Source of the DNA: GCA-2683825 sp965662355
Lineage (GTDB): Bacteria > Planctomycetota > UBA1135 > GCA-002686595
Reading direction: 5' to 3'
DNA length: 64,000 bases
NCBI GenBank assembly: GCA_965662355.1
Contig: CBFIHP010000010.1
Span: forward strand, 1-64,000
Shown: piece after piece, positions 1 through 10,011 of the stretch
Layout: each line of letters starts with the position of its first letter
Position numbering within the stretch: position 1 is the first letter of the stretch
Position numbers and translations under genes: made by a program
Notes under the pieces: generated by a model
Seen by the model: the letters and a program-made list of their open reading frames with translations, nothing else
Database searches by the model: none
Told to the model about the DNA's origin: nothing

Positions 1-759
<759 letters not shown>

Positions 760-863
760 AGAGTTGTCTGATTCTGATTTGTTGATTGAAGAGCACTCCA
801 GGAGGTATTGGTTACCTGAAGCGCGTCTCCAGCGCTCGCACGAGTCTCAAGGACCACCCTGAT

Positions 864-875
864 TGTCAAAGAGCC
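864..875 (-). promoter_or_regulatory. boxA-like antitermination element in the rRNA leader
   Basis: On the minus strand, about 105 nt upstream of the 16S 5' end, the leader reads GGCTCTTTGACA. This is very close to the known boxA consensus (TGCTCTTTAACA) bound by NusB-S10 in rRNA antitermination. Its position between promoter and 16S is right for the role. Identification is by motif only. Confidence 0.7.
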
Positions 876-1017
876 ACCGCAACGCGCTCCGCACCGTCGG
901 AACTTCCCGCGAGGGAGTCCGGAGACACGGGGGGGCGTCACAGGCTGAACTAAATTGCCGGCCGAGGCGCGGCTTCCCCATCGTGAACGGCCGTCCGCTC
1001 CGCGACAGGGAGCGAAG

Positions 1018-1045
1018 AGGATAGGTTTTTTCCTCGGGCGGTCAA
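1018..1045 (-). promoter_or_regulatory. Candidate sigma-70 promoter of the rRNA gene
   Basis: The minus strand carries TTGACC (1040-1045) as a -35 and TATCCT (1018-1023) as a -10, separated by 16 nt. It is followed by a GC-rich discriminator-like stretch, as is common in stringently controlled rRNA promoters. Transcription would start near 1010 and give a leader of about 250 nt that contains the boxA-like element. No other match this good was seen in the leader. Confidence 0.55.
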
Positions 1046-1170
1046 GGCTGCCCTCGCTTTTCTCTTCATTTGCCAGCAAGAAGACTCAACGCCCTGTGGC
1101 GACGTAACTTAGAGAGAACGTCTTCCTCGACTTCAGGGCCCGAAAGCGGCTGCGCAGCCTGCGGCTCGCC

Positions 1171-2475
1171 TCACTCTCGGACGATCACCTGTGCGTCCTT
1201 TGGCAGGATGCCGAACAGGCGTTCCACATCGTCTTTCAACAGGCGAATGCAGCCGTCGGAGGACGCCAATCCAATGCTCTCTGGCTCGGAAGTGCCGTGG
1301 AAGCCATAGGACGTCTTTACACCGGCTCTGAACCAGCCCATCCAACGCGTGCCCAGGGGGTTGCGCGAATCCCCGAAGGGGATGATTGGCTGCCCGATCC
1401 GGGCCCAGGGGGGGTTCTCGATCTTGTCGCCGATCGTGTATTCGCCCGGGGGCGTCTCCTCGCCGGCACGGCCGACGCCGACCGGCCAGGAGCCCACGAC
1501 TTCGTTGCCGAGCAGATACACGCACCAGCGCGCCGCCAGATCGACGAGGACCCGCACGGCGTCCGTCGGGATTCGCAGGGTTTGGCCCTTGTGGATCACC
1601 GCGTTCTTCGGGATCTGGTTCGCCGCCTGGATCAAACCCGTGCAGATGCTGCGTTCGGGGTAATTCGCCAGGTAGCGCTTGCGAATGGCCACCAAGCTGT
1701 CTCCGTCCATGACCTCCATGTCGACGGAATTCCACTCGCCCTTGCTCGACCAACGGTGTTGCTTCTGGGCCTTTTCCAGGCCCTTGGTAAAGCGAGCCAG
1801 GGTCGCGGGGTCGGCCGGCCAGGGAGCATCGAGCTCGGCCAGAATCAACTCGGAGAAGCCAATGGCTGCCGGGCGATAGGAACGCCCCTCGAGGAGCACC
1901 CAAGCGTGTTGCCTGAGAAGACCCATCTCCATGGCGAGAACCATCGGCCCCTCCCCCATCGCGGAGGCGGGGCGCGTCGTGTTGGCAAGGCCCTCTAGAG
2001 CCGCCTGGAGAAGCCCCTGCTCGCGCGCGGTGATCGATCCGGCGGGTAGCTCCTCGGCCAGACTCATGGCGGAGCGCGGGTCTCCCGCGACGGCACGCGA
2101 AAAGGCCTCGGCCAGGATTCCCCGCTCCTGCGGCCCCGCGGCGGCTCGCAGGGCCACTTCCTCGGGAGTTCCGTGGACGACCGTGGCCGCGAGCAAGAGC
2201 TCATTGTCGTCGCGTACGGGCGCCAGCTCGACCCCCTTCAGCCAATCGGGGATCGTCTCATCGTCTTCCTGGTTGCCCGCGGACGATGTGTTGGCTGCGC
2301 GGTTCGCTTGCTCCGCGGGCGGCTCCAGGAACCGGGATCGCCCTTCCTTCGAGGGCGTGGCCTCTTCGGCTTCGGCCGAACGCGGGTCCTTGGCGGCCGC
2401 CTCGGGGTCGGAATAGAACTTCAGGAAGGCGACGAAGACCAGTACCAGGGAGAGAAAGAAGACCAGGGCTCGCAT
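1171..2475 (-). CDS. Membrane-anchored L,D-transpeptidase (YkuD fold) with LysM-like segment
   Basis: The C-terminal ~130 residues are a YkuD domain ending in the catalytic block HGT...SSDGCIRL, with the nucleophilic Cys next to a conserved Arg. This family cross-links peptidoglycan or attaches proteins to it. Just before it, a LysM-like segment contains GDSLVAIRKRY and KGQTLRIP. The start chosen (ATG at 2475) puts a signal anchor, MRALVFFLSLVLVFVAF, at the N-terminus. An in-frame upstream ATG at 2649 would add 58 Arg/Asn/Asp-rich residues before that anchor and is unlikely. The middle region (residues ~90-250) is Ala/Glu-rich and unassigned. The usual family motif is S-H-G-C; here it is S-D-G-C, a tolerated variant. 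The gene lies directly upstream of the 16S promoter on the same strand. Confidence 0.9.
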   Translation of the reverse strand: MRALVFFLSLVLVFVAFLKFYSDPEAAAKDPRSAEAEEATPSKEGRSRFLEPPAEQANRAANTSSAGNQEDDETIPDWLKGVELAPVRDDNELLLAATVVHGTPEEVALRAAAGPQERGILAEAFSRAVAGDPRSAMSLAEELPAGSITAREQGLLQAALEGLANTTRPASAMGEGPMVLAMEMGLLRQHAWVLLEGRSYRPAAIGFSELILAELDAPWPADPATLARFTKGLEKAQKQHRWSSKGEWNSVDMEVMDGDSLVAIRKRYLANYPERSICTGLIQAANQIPKNAVIHKGQTLRIPTDAVRVLVDLAARWCVYLLGNEVVGSWPVGVGRAGEETPPGEYTIGDKIENPPWARIGQPIIPFGDSRNPLGTRWMGWFRAGVKTSYGFHGTSEPESIGLASSDGCIRLLKDDVERLFGILPKDAQVIVRE

Positions 2476-2879
2476 GGGTGCATCCAGAGTTGTGGGGGTT
2501 GCCCGTGAGACTCGGATCTTAGCGATCGGAGATGCCCGGATCCTTTGGTTTCCGGAGTCGTCGCGCTGGTCGTTATCGGCGTCGTTGCGGGAGTTGTTCG
2601 ATCCAGAGGAGCGAGGGCCTCGGCCCCTCGTGACGCGAAAACGCGACACGAAAAAAGGAAGCTCCCAAAGGCACCGTGCCCGGCGAACCCTGAACCCTGG
2701 GGTTCAGGTGGGTCCGACGCCGGAGGGTTTGATGCTCCGGACGCTGATGGGCCCTCTACGTTCTCATTAGGCTCAAGGGTTTCCAGCCGGGTGCACCTGT
2801 GCCCGCAGGTGAACTTCCTTCTTGAAAGCCTAGCTCGCAATCCGGCCCAGTGCCCGGTCCGAGGCCTGGTTTCCTACGC
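2476..2879. other. Intergenic region of about 400 bp with two hairpins
   Basis: No convincing gene is seen here. Two short inverted repeats stand out. The first is CCTGAACC / GGTTCAGG (2689-2708, 4-nt loop). The second is CACCTG / CAGGTG (2794-2811, 6-nt loop). On the minus strand a run of six T occurs further on (about 2651-2656). These may end transcription of the lpx operon, but neither hairpin is directly followed by a T tract. Confidence 0.4.
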
Positions 2880-3893
2880 CTACCAGCCCGCTTTTTTGAT
2901 CTTCTCGGTGATCCGTTCGGCCAACTCGAGAGCTCGGCGGCCGTCCTCGCCGGTGACCTCCGGGGTCGTACCGTCGCGAACGTTGCCGAGAAAGGAATCG
3001 AGCTCGGCCTGGAGCGGGCGCTCCTCACCCCCGAGCTCCAGGGGAATGGGCTGGAGGACGCCGGCCATCAAGAGGCTGGCCTGGGATGCGAGTTCGCTCG
3101 GATCGCGATCCTTGGCGGTCTCCATGAAACTCTCCCAACCCGGCCCGCGCTGAACCAAGAGCCCGTTGTTCTCCTGGAAGTCGAGGGAGACGTAGCCCGT
3201 GTTCGAGAACAGCCGGAAACGCCGCATCGGCTTCAGGGACACACGGCTGGCCGAGACGTTGGCCCGGCCGCCGCAGCGAAAGGTCAGGCGCACCGAGGCG
3301 ATGTCCTCGCTCTCGGTCAGGATCTTGCCCCCCACCGCGTCGATCTCCTCGGGCTCGGACCCCATGAGGTCCAGCACGAGATCGAGATCGTGGATCATGA
3401 GATCGTGCACGACGGAAACGTCGGTGCTGCGGAAACTGAACTGGGCGAGCCTGTGGCATTCGATGAAGCGCGGCTTGATCCCGAGCTCGTGAACCCTGCG
3501 CACGCCAGGCTGGAAACGCTCGACATGACCGACGGCAAGCTTGGCACCGCCCCGCTCGGCGGCTTTCAAGATGCGGTCGGCTTCCTCGAGATCGAGCGCC
3601 AGGGGCTTCTCGACGAGACAGTTGACGCCGCGTGCAAGCAGTGGCTCGGCGATACGACAGTGCTCCGTCGTGGGCACGACGATGCTACACACGTCGATGT
3701 CGTCGGGCAGATCGCTCCAGTTGCCGAGGGCCTCGGTATCGAATTCCACGGCCACCGATTTCGCACGACGCTCGTCGGAGTCGCACACGTAGGCGAGTTC
3801 CGCGCCCGGATTCTCGTGGTAGATCTTGGCGTGGACGCGCCCCAGATGGCCAACGCCGATCACCGCAGCGCGCAAGGGCTTGCCAGCGCTCAC
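2880..3893 (-). CDS. Gfo/Idh/MocA-family NAD-dependent sugar dehydrogenase, GnnA-like
   Basis: The N-terminal Rossmann fold shows VIGVGHLGRVHAKIY, and the family EKP motif appears as CLVEKPLAL. A catalytic-type block reads HDLMIHDLDLVLDL. The 337-residue length is normal for the family. The start overlaps the lpxA stop by 4 bp (ATGA), so it is translationally coupled to lpxA. In several Gram-negatives the oxidoreductase beside lpxA is GnnA, which with the aminotransferase GnnB makes UDP-GlcNAc3N for amide-linked lipid A. That role is inferred here from position; no GnnB-like gene is present in the window, so another UDP-sugar substrate is possible. Confidence 0.8.
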   Translation of the reverse strand: MSAGKPLRAAVIGVGHLGRVHAKIYHENPGAELAYVCDSDERRAKSVAVEFDTEALGNWSDLPDDIDVCSIVVPTTEHCRIAEPLLARGVNCLVEKPLALDLEEADRILKAAERGGAKLAVGHVERFQPGVRRVHELGIKPRFIECHRLAQFSFRSTDVSVVHDLMIHDLDLVLDLMGSEPEEIDAVGGKILTESEDIASVRLTFRCGGRANVSASRVSLKPMRRFRLFSNTGYVSLDFQENNGLLVQRGPGWESFMETAKDRDPSELASQASLLMAGVLQPIPLELGGEERPLQAELDSFLGNVRDGTTPEVTGEDGRRALELAERITEKIKKAGW

Positions 3894-4738
3894 GGAGAGA
3901 CCTCTTGCAGGACGAGCTGCTCGCCCTGGCGCGCGAACTCTTCCCGTAGAGTCTCGCGATAACGGCCCTTGGATCCGATCAAGCTACGGCGCAGAGAACG
4001 CACCAGCTCGGCCACAAGCTCGCCGGAGTTCTCACCGTCCATGTTTTCGAGAATTAGCTGACGCGGCTCGCTCGAGCGGTAGATACGGCGAAAAGCGTCT
4101 TTCACGCCCTGGATCTCGGGCAGCGAGAAGCCGGCCCGTTCCAGCCCGATGACGTTTACCTTGCGCACGCGCGAGGGATGACCCTCCTGGATCATGAAGG
4201 GCGGCACGTCCTGGATGATACGGGTCAGACCACCGACGTAGGCGTTGCGACCGACCGTGACGAATTGATGGGAAGCCGCGGCCCCATTGATGATGGCCTG
4301 GGCGCCGACCTCGACGTGGCCCGCGAGGAGCACGTTGTTGGCCAGGGTGACCCGATCGCCGATGTCACAGTCGTGGGCGATGTGGCAGCACGCCATGAAC
4401 AGGCAATCGCTGCCGACGCGTGTCACCCCCCCACCCTTCACCGTGCCGCGGTTGATCGTGACGAACTCGCGCACGGTGTTGCGATCCCCGAGGATCAGGT
4501 GGGTCGGCTCGCCCTCGTAGGAGAGATCCTGGGGCACACCGCCGATGTTCGCCTGCCCGACGAAGCGATTGTCCTTGCCGATGGTCGTCACGCCGTCGAT
4601 CACGACCTGCGGACCGACGCGACTGCCGTCGCCGATGCGAACGCGGGGGCCGATAACCGTGTAAGGGCCGACATGGACATCCATGCCCAGTTCTGCCCCT
4701 TCGGCGATCACTGCCGTCTCATGAATCAAAGTTGCCAT
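3890..4738 (-). CDS. lpxA: UDP-N-acetylglucosamine O-acyltransferase
   Basis: This is the first enzyme of lipid A synthesis, transferring a 3-hydroxyacyl chain from ACP to UDP-GlcNAc (or to a diamino variant). The N-terminal ~190 residues are hexapeptide repeats of a left-handed beta helix. The conserved block MACCHIAHDCDIGDRVTLAN carries the catalytic-type His. GGLTRIIQDVPPFMI and the helical C-terminus are also family features. The length (282) is slightly above the usual ~260. It lies 15 bp downstream of lpxC-fabZ and overlaps the next gene by 4 bp. Confidence 0.95.
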   Translation of the reverse strand: MATLIHETAVIAEGAELGMDVHVGPYTVIGPRVRIGDGSRVGPQVVIDGVTTIGKDNRFVGQANIGGVPQDLSYEGEPTHLILGDRNTVREFVTINRGTVKGGGVTRVGSDCLFMACCHIAHDCDIGDRVTLANNVLLAGHVEVGAQAIINGAAASHQFVTVGRNAYVGGLTRIIQDVPPFMIQEGHPSRVRKVNVIGLERAGFSLPEIQGVKDAFRRIYRSSEPRQLILENMDGENSGELVAELVRSLRRSLIGSKGRYRETLREEFARQGEQLVLQEVSP

Positions 4739-4753
4739 TCGTATTGCTGCCGA

Positions 4754-6046
4754 TCAGGGTTGAACCATGGTGAAGGTCAGGATGGCTTCGCACACCGTTT
4801 TGCCGGAGACGAGTCCAATGCCCTTGACCTGGGCCATCTCCCCCTTCATCCGCTGCGTTTCGACCTCGATGCGCAGTTGATCTCCGGGTTCGACGGGGGC
4901 GCGCAGCTTGACCTTGTCAATCGACCACAGGACGGCGAGCTTGCCGGTGTGTTCGAGCTTGCGCAGAAGCAAGACACCCGCCAGCTGAGCCATGGCCTCG
5001 AGCTGGAGCACCCCTGGCATCAGGGGTCGGTCGGGGAAATGGCCGCTGAAGAACGGCTCGTTGATGGTGACGTTCTTGAGGGCGACGGCACGCTGATACC
5101 CATCGACCTCGATGACGCGGTCGATCAGGAGGAAGGGATAGCGATGCGGGAGCATGCGCATGACCTCGCGCACATCCAGACCGGATTCGCGCCGGACGAC
5201 CCCACCGACCTCCTGAGTCTCCATGAGATCGAGCAAGCTTCGCACCAGGTCCGCGTTCGTTTTGTGGCCCGTGCGCGTCGCAATGATGTGCGCATGCAGC
5301 TCGGCACCCAGGAGATGTAGGTCCCCGAGAAGATCGAGCAGCTTGTGCCGCACGGGCTCGTTGGGCATCCGCAGAACCGTCTGCGGATCGCCCAGAACCA
5401 AGGTGTTTTCGCGCGTTGCCCCCTTTCCGAGCCCGGCTTCCTTCAGGAGCGGCACCTCGGAGGCCAGGCAGAACGTCCGCGCGGGAGCGATCTCGCGCAC
5501 GAAGTTCTCGGGGTTCATCTCGAACTGATAGGAACCATCGACGACCGCGGGGTCGGCGAAGGAGGAGATGTACTGCAGCGTCAGGTTGGCGTTCTCGGCG
5601 GGAAGCGCGACGAGGGTCGCCTCGCCATCGCGAACGAAAACCGGCTGCTCCAGGCGGAAGCTGCGCACCTGGGCCCGCTGCTCGACGATGCCCGCCTGAT
5701 CGAACAGATCGACGAGGACCTGGGCACTTCCATCCATCCCCGGGAGCTCGTTGCCCGAGATCTCGACCCGTAGGTTATCGACCTGCATCCCGGTGCACGT
5801 CGCGAGCAAGTGCTCGACCGTATCGACCTCGAAACCGCCTCGTTCGAGGTGCGTCCGACGATCGCGGTTGGAGTGGAAACGAATATGGGCCGGAATCGGG
5901 ACAGCATCCTGCTTGTCCGTGCGCAGGAACTCGACCCCTGTGTCCTGGGGCGCCGGTAGGACACGGACATCGACGACCTCGCCGGAGTGCAGGCCGGTGC
6001 CGGAAAACTCGACCGCAGTACGCAAGGTTCGCTGTTGACGGCTCAT
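4754..6046 (-). CDS. lpxC-fabZ: Fused LpxC deacetylase / FabZ 3-hydroxyacyl-ACP dehydratase
   Basis: Residues 1-285 are LpxC, the zinc-dependent UDP-3-O-acyl-GlcNAc deacetylase that commits to lipid A. Visible motifs are TGLHSGE, VEHLLA (zinc His), HKLLDLLGDL (His and Asp) and a downstream HKTNADL. Residues ~290-430 are FabZ, with MLPHRYPFLLIDRV and SGHFPDRPLMPGVLQLEAMAQ holding its His and Glu catalytic residues. LpxC-FabZ fusions are known in Bacteroidetes and some related groups. The 4-bp overlap with lpxD upstream and 15-bp gap to lpxA indicate one operon. The fusion ties consumption of 3-hydroxyacyl-ACP by lipid A to its competing use in fatty acid elongation. Confidence 0.96.
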   Translation of the reverse strand: MSRQQRTLRTAVEFSGTGLHSGEVVDVRVLPAPQDTGVEFLRTDKQDAVPIPAHIRFHSNRDRRTHLERGGFEVDTVEHLLATCTGMQVDNLRVEISGNELPGMDGSAQVLVDLFDQAGIVEQRAQVRSFRLEQPVFVRDGEATLVALPAENANLTLQYISSFADPAVVDGSYQFEMNPENFVREIAPARTFCLASEVPLLKEAGLGKGATRENTLVLGDPQTVLRMPNEPVRHKLLDLLGDLHLLGAELHAHIIATRTGHKTNADLVRSLLDLMETQEVGGVVRRESGLDVREVMRMLPHRYPFLLIDRVIEVDGYQRAVALKNVTINEPFFSGHFPDRPLMPGVLQLEAMAQLAGVLLLRKLEHTGKLAVLWSIDKVKLRAPVEPGDQLRIEVETQRMKGEMAQVKGIGLVSGKTVCEAILTFTMVQP

Positions 6047-7122
6047 TGTTCTCTTCGCTCTTGCTTGTGAATGGAGTTCGATTCGAGCGCTTCTACGCGT
6101 TTTGCAAGCTCTTGCATGAGCTTGCGCATCTCGGGAAGTCGACCGACGTTGACAACGCTTCGCAGCACGTCGCCTTTATCGCGGGCAGGAAGGCCCCAGT
6201 AGTCCCGGTTGCCTTCGATACTCGCCGTTACGCCGGCCTGGCCGCCAACACGGGCGCCCGCACCGATCCTGAGATGCCCCCCGACGCCAACCTGGCCGCC
6301 GAGGATCGCGCCTCGTTGAACGGTCGTCGAGCCAGCGATGCCGACCTGGGCAGCCAACAGCACACCGTCCTCGAGAACGACGTTGTGCGCGAGGTGAACG
6401 AGGTTGTCCAGCTTGCAGCCGTTGCCGATCTTCGTCGGTCCGAAGCGGCCGCAGTCGATGGTGGAATTGGCGCCGATCTCGACGTCGCAACCGATCTCGA
6501 CGGTTCCGCACTGGGGCACCTTCTCCCACCCCCTGGGGGTCGGATCGAAACCGAAGCCATCGGCCCCGATGACGCAGCCCGCATGCAAAATGCAACGCTC
6601 GCCGATCGAGGAGCCGGCGTAGATCACGACGTTGGGATGGCAGACCGTCCCCGCGCCGATCGTGGCCCCCGCCCCGACCGCGCAGCCGGGATACAGAATG
6701 ACGTCCCGTCCGATCCGGGCGTCCTTTCCGACGGAGGCACCGCCAGCCACGCTACAGCCCTCTTCCAGCTGAGCGCTGGGATCGATCAAAGCTCCCTCCT
6801 CGATCACGCCGTAGGGGCGCTCCAGAAGGGGCAGGAACGTCGCGATCGCCTTCGAGAAGGCCTGGCTCGGGTTCTCGACCCGCAGGAGAGCCATGTCGGG
6901 GCGCCCTAGCTTCAGATCCTCGGATCTCAGATCGTGGGGCACGATCACGGCCCCGGCCCGCGTCTGTTGCAGCTGGGGAACGAAGCGGCCGTCGCGGGCG
7001 AAGCTGATCTGGTTCCCCGACGCCTCGCCGAGCGCCGCGGGTCCGACGAGCTCGACGTTGCCATCACCCTCGAGGGTGGCGCCACAGATGTGGGCGATTT
7101 CGGCTGCTGTGTGCGTGATCAT
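6043..7122 (-). CDS. lpxD: UDP-3-O-(3-hydroxyacyl)glucosamine N-acyltransferase
   Basis: The N-terminal domain carries the nucleotide-binding type sequence QISFARDGRFVPQLQQTRAG, followed by a long left-handed beta-helix of hexapeptide repeats. The block IGADGFGFDPTPRGWEKVPQ is diagnostic for LpxD. The later NLVHLAHNV contains the catalytic-type His. A C-terminal helix follows (to residue 359), as usual. It adds the second acyl chain in lipid A synthesis. It is the first gene of the lpxD / lpxC-fabZ / lpxA / GnnA-like operon and overlaps lpxC-fabZ by 4 bp. Confidence 0.96.
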   Translation of the reverse strand: MITHTAAEIAHICGATLEGDGNVELVGPAALGEASGNQISFARDGRFVPQLQQTRAGAVIVPHDLRSEDLKLGRPDMALLRVENPSQAFSKAIATFLPLLERPYGVIEEGALIDPSAQLEEGCSVAGGASVGKDARIGRDVILYPGCAVGAGATIGAGTVCHPNVVIYAGSSIGERCILHAGCVIGADGFGFDPTPRGWEKVPQCGTVEIGCDVEIGANSTIDCGRFGPTKIGNGCKLDNLVHLAHNVVLEDGVLLAAQVGIAGSTTVQRGAILGGQVGVGGHLRIGAGARVGGQAGVTASIEGNRDYWGLPARDKGDVLRSVVNVGRLPEMRKLMQELAKRVEALESNSIHKQERREQ

Positions 7123-7202
7123 CAGGAACAGGGCTCGAATTCGAACCCCTGTTGGTCTTGCCTACGGTGCGGTCTGACCCCCGGTCCACGGATATAGCCA
7201 CT

Positions 7203-7231
7203 GGGTTAGCGATCCGAAATGCCCTTGTCAA
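7203..7231 (-). promoter_or_regulatory. Candidate promoter of the lpxD operon
   Basis: On the minus strand a perfect -35 TTGACA (7226-7231) is followed after 17 nt by TAACCC (7203-7208), a weak -10. It lies in the 202-bp gap between bamA and lpxD, about 80 bp before the lpxD start. It would let the lpx operon be transcribed independently of bamA. Confidence 0.35.
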
Positions 7232-7324
7232 CCGAACCGGCCCACTTGCGCGCCCACACGGCGAGATTTCCCTATTCCACGGGGAAAAATTCCGACTCCC
7301 GTCCCCGGCCCCCCAAAGGCCCCG

Positions 7325-9973
7325 CTAGAAGCCGATGTCGAAGGCCAGGATCTGGGTATCGTCGCCTTCGCCGTCCTTGATGGCCCAGCCGAAGCTGAAC
7401 GTGATCGGAATCGGGACCGGCAGGCCGAAGAGAAAGCCGACCGAGACGCGCAGCTCGTCGAAATCGAGGGAGAGCTCCTCTGGATCGAGTACGCCGGCGT
7501 CGATGAAGAGGCCCCCTTGGAGCGATTCCACCTCGCGGTAGGTACCGGGCTGGACCTGCTTCACGAGGGGGCGACGATATTCGAGCGTTCCGAACAGCAT
7601 CGTGGAGCCCCCGGCGGGATGGTTGTTCAGCCCCTCCACCGGTCCCACGCCGCGGAAGTCGAAGCCCCGCATGCGCCGCGGACCACCGAGGAAGAAACGC
7701 TCGGTGTAGGGAACGCTGTTCGTTCCTCCGAAGGGGATCGCCGAACCGAGCCGAAGCGCCAGGTGATAGCGATCGGAGACGAGATCGGGATCCTCGTCGA
7801 ACTCGTCGTAGAAGTCGAAGCGCAGCTCGCCCTTGTAGAACTCGAAGTCGCTACCGATGGACTCCGCATAGACGTTGTTGTTCCAGGAGAACGACACACC
7901 GTTGCGGGGGCTGAGGGCATGGTCGACCTCGCGAAAGCGATACCCGAAAGAGAAGCCCGATAACTTGTTCTTGCCTTGCTGATCGAGCAACGACTGCGGC
8001 ACCGTCAGAAAGTCGTCGTCGTCGATCGTCGGTTCACCACTGAAGTCCAGATCCTCGACCTCGACCGAGCCATACGCATAGCCCGCAAAGGCCGAGGAGT
8101 CGGGCGACAGCTGGCGTGAGAGCTCGAAACCGTTCGAAATCCGCGATTCATCGTGGGAATCGAAGATCTGGCGGGTCAAACGCGAGTCCAGAGCCAGACC
8201 GATGCGCGTGGTGTGCAATCGGAAGAGGTCCGGCTCGACGAAACGAACGACGAACTGCGTCAGGTCGGTACCCGGGGAAGCCCGAATCGTCAGCGACTGC
8301 CCCCCACCGTGGAAGGCCTCGCGTTTGGTGATCTCATCGACAGTCGCCCAGAAAGAGCTGGGCAGATTCGCGATGTCGAAGTTGCGCATCGAAAGCTGGA
8401 TCGTGCCGAAGGCCCCGATGCCGCTACTGATACCGCCCGCCAGCTGGAAGTTCAGGACCTGGCCCTCCTCGACGATGTACTCGAGATCCACGACACCGGG
8501 CTCGTCGGTCGGAAGGAACTGATACCGCGGGGGGATGTGTCCGGGATCGGTGTCGTCGGAGAAGAAACCCGTCGAGGCGATCCGCGCGCGAGAACGCTCG
8601 ATTTCGATCGGATCCGCGACCTCGCCGGGAATGACCGTGATGCGTGAGCGGATGATGCGGTCCTGGGTGTGCAGGTTACCGGAGACGAGGATCTCGCGGA
8701 TACGCTGTCGTTGGCCCTGGGAGATGCGGTAGGTCACGTGCACGATCGGGCGGTCCGGCTCGAACACGAGCAGCGGATCGAGAAACTCCCAACGCTCCTG
8801 AATCGCCAGGCTGCGGTGGTCGATGTGCCCCAGCTCGCCGTACCGCCGACGGAGGGCAGCTCGGTCGCGATCGACGATGCGTTCCTCATAGGGATCACCC
8901 GGTTGGAGAGTGATCAGCTCGCGCAATTCCTCGAGAGCAATCACCAGCTCGCGAACCTCCTCCCGAAAGCCGTTGCGAGAACGCGGTTCGGGCACACGAT
9001 CGAGGGCCACGAAGTCGAGCGACCCCACCTTGTATTGCGGCCCCTCGTCGACGATCAGGTGGATCGTGACCCACTCCTTGTCCCCGGTGAACTGCAGACG
9101 ATCCAGCTCGACCACGGCGTTCAGATAGCCGAGATCGCGATAGACCTGCCGCATGGCCACGAGGTCGGCATCGAGCTCTTCACGGACGAAGTCCTTGGCG
9201 AAGAAGCTGAAGATCCACGGCGCGCGCATCTTCGCGTCGGCCAGCGGCGACAGACCGTCCTTGAACCACCAGAAGCCCGAATTCTCGAGGGAGTGGTTGC
9301 CCTTGATCTTGACCGTACGGACCTTGACCTCGGGACCTTCCTTGATTTCGAAGATGACGTCGGGCGCGTGATAGTCGCCCGTCTCCTCGTCGATACCGCC
9401 TGCGCGTTCGACGACGTTGATCTCACAGTAGAAGAAGCCCTCGTCCAGGTAGTTGCGCAGGAGTCGCTGGCGGATGCGGGGGGCTTGATACAGGTAGAGC
9501 TCCTCGTCTTCCCGCAGCTGAGCCCACTCGAGGAGTTTCTCGGTCGAGATCTCGACGTTTCCGATGAAGCGCGGCTCCAGATCCAACGAGAGTTCGCGCA
9601 CCTGGAGGTGGACCTCGACCTGGCCCGGAACCGCCTGCGACGGCACGACGGTGTAGCTCTCGATGATCACGCGGAAGGTCTCGAACAGAAGCTCGATCCC
9701 CTTCGTCGCTTCCTCATCCGAGATCAGAGCCACGCCCTCCTTCAATCCCAGGGCGCTGACGATCTGCGAGGGCAGGTATCGCTCGACCCCGCGCACGACG
9801 ACCTTGTGGACGAGGGGCAGCTCTTCCTGGGGCGAAACGAACGGCTCGGACCCGCTCGGTGCGGGCGGCCCCTCTTGCGCGAGCGTCGTCGATAGCCCGC
9901 ATAGCCCAAGGGCGAGCAGGCAGCGGACAAGTCCGATGTGGAGTCGAGCGAGCTGACGCTTCGAAGGAGTCAC
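7325..9973 (-). CDS. bamA: Outer membrane protein assembly factor BamA
   Basis: This is an 882-residue Omp85-family protein that folds and inserts outer-membrane proteins. A signal peptide occupies residues ~1-33 (LLALGLCGLSTTLAQ). POTRA-type repeats follow to about residue 510 (for example KIKGNHSLENSGFWW, ILVSGNLHTQDRIIRSRI). A beta barrel makes up the rest, ending in the expected C-terminal aromatic (LAFDIGF). The barrel holds the Omp85 motif as RMRGFDFRGVGP (usually VRGF). The start codon is GTG. It follows dnaB on the same strand, with a minisatellite in between, and precedes the lpxD operon. No skp/ompH gene sits between bamA and lpxD, unlike in Proteobacteria. Confidence 0.95.
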   Translation of the reverse strand: MTPSKRQLARLHIGLVRCLLALGLCGLSTTLAQEGPPAPSGSEPFVSPQEELPLVHKVVVRGVERYLPSQIVSALGLKEGVALISDEEATKGIELLFETFRVIIESYTVVPSQAVPGQVEVHLQVRELSLDLEPRFIGNVEISTEKLLEWAQLREDEELYLYQAPRIRQRLLRNYLDEGFFYCEINVVERAGGIDEETGDYHAPDVIFEIKEGPEVKVRTVKIKGNHSLENSGFWWFKDGLSPLADAKMRAPWIFSFFAKDFVREELDADLVAMRQVYRDLGYLNAVVELDRLQFTGDKEWVTIHLIVDEGPQYKVGSLDFVALDRVPEPRSRNGFREEVRELVIALEELRELITLQPGDPYEERIVDRDRAALRRRYGELGHIDHRSLAIQERWEFLDPLLVFEPDRPIVHVTYRISQGQRQRIREILVSGNLHTQDRIIRSRITVIPGEVADPIEIERSRARIASTGFFSDDTDPGHIPPRYQFLPTDEPGVVDLEYIVEEGQVLNFQLAGGISSGIGAFGTIQLSMRNFDIANLPSSFWATVDEITKREAFHGGGQSLTIRASPGTDLTQFVVRFVEPDLFRLHTTRIGLALDSRLTRQIFDSHDESRISNGFELSRQLSPDSSAFAGYAYGSVEVEDLDFSGEPTIDDDDFLTVPQSLLDQQGKNKLSGFSFGYRFREVDHALSPRNGVSFSWNNNVYAESIGSDFEFYKGELRFDFYDEFDEDPDLVSDRYHLALRLGSAIPFGGTNSVPYTERFFLGGPRRMRGFDFRGVGPVEGLNNHPAGGSTMLFGTLEYRRPLVKQVQPGTYREVESLQGGLFIDAGVLDPEELSLDFDELRVSVGFLFGLPVPIPITFSFGWAIKDGEGDDTQILAFDIGF

Positions 9974-10011
9974 CGTTTGCAGGGCCGAGGTTCCGGAGCC
10001 GACAGCACCAT

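Noticed and set aside
2476..2649. N-terminal extension of the L,D-transpeptidase from the ATG at 2649
   Set aside because: It would place a polar, Arg/Asn/Asp-rich stretch before a clear signal anchor; the ATG at 2475 fits better.
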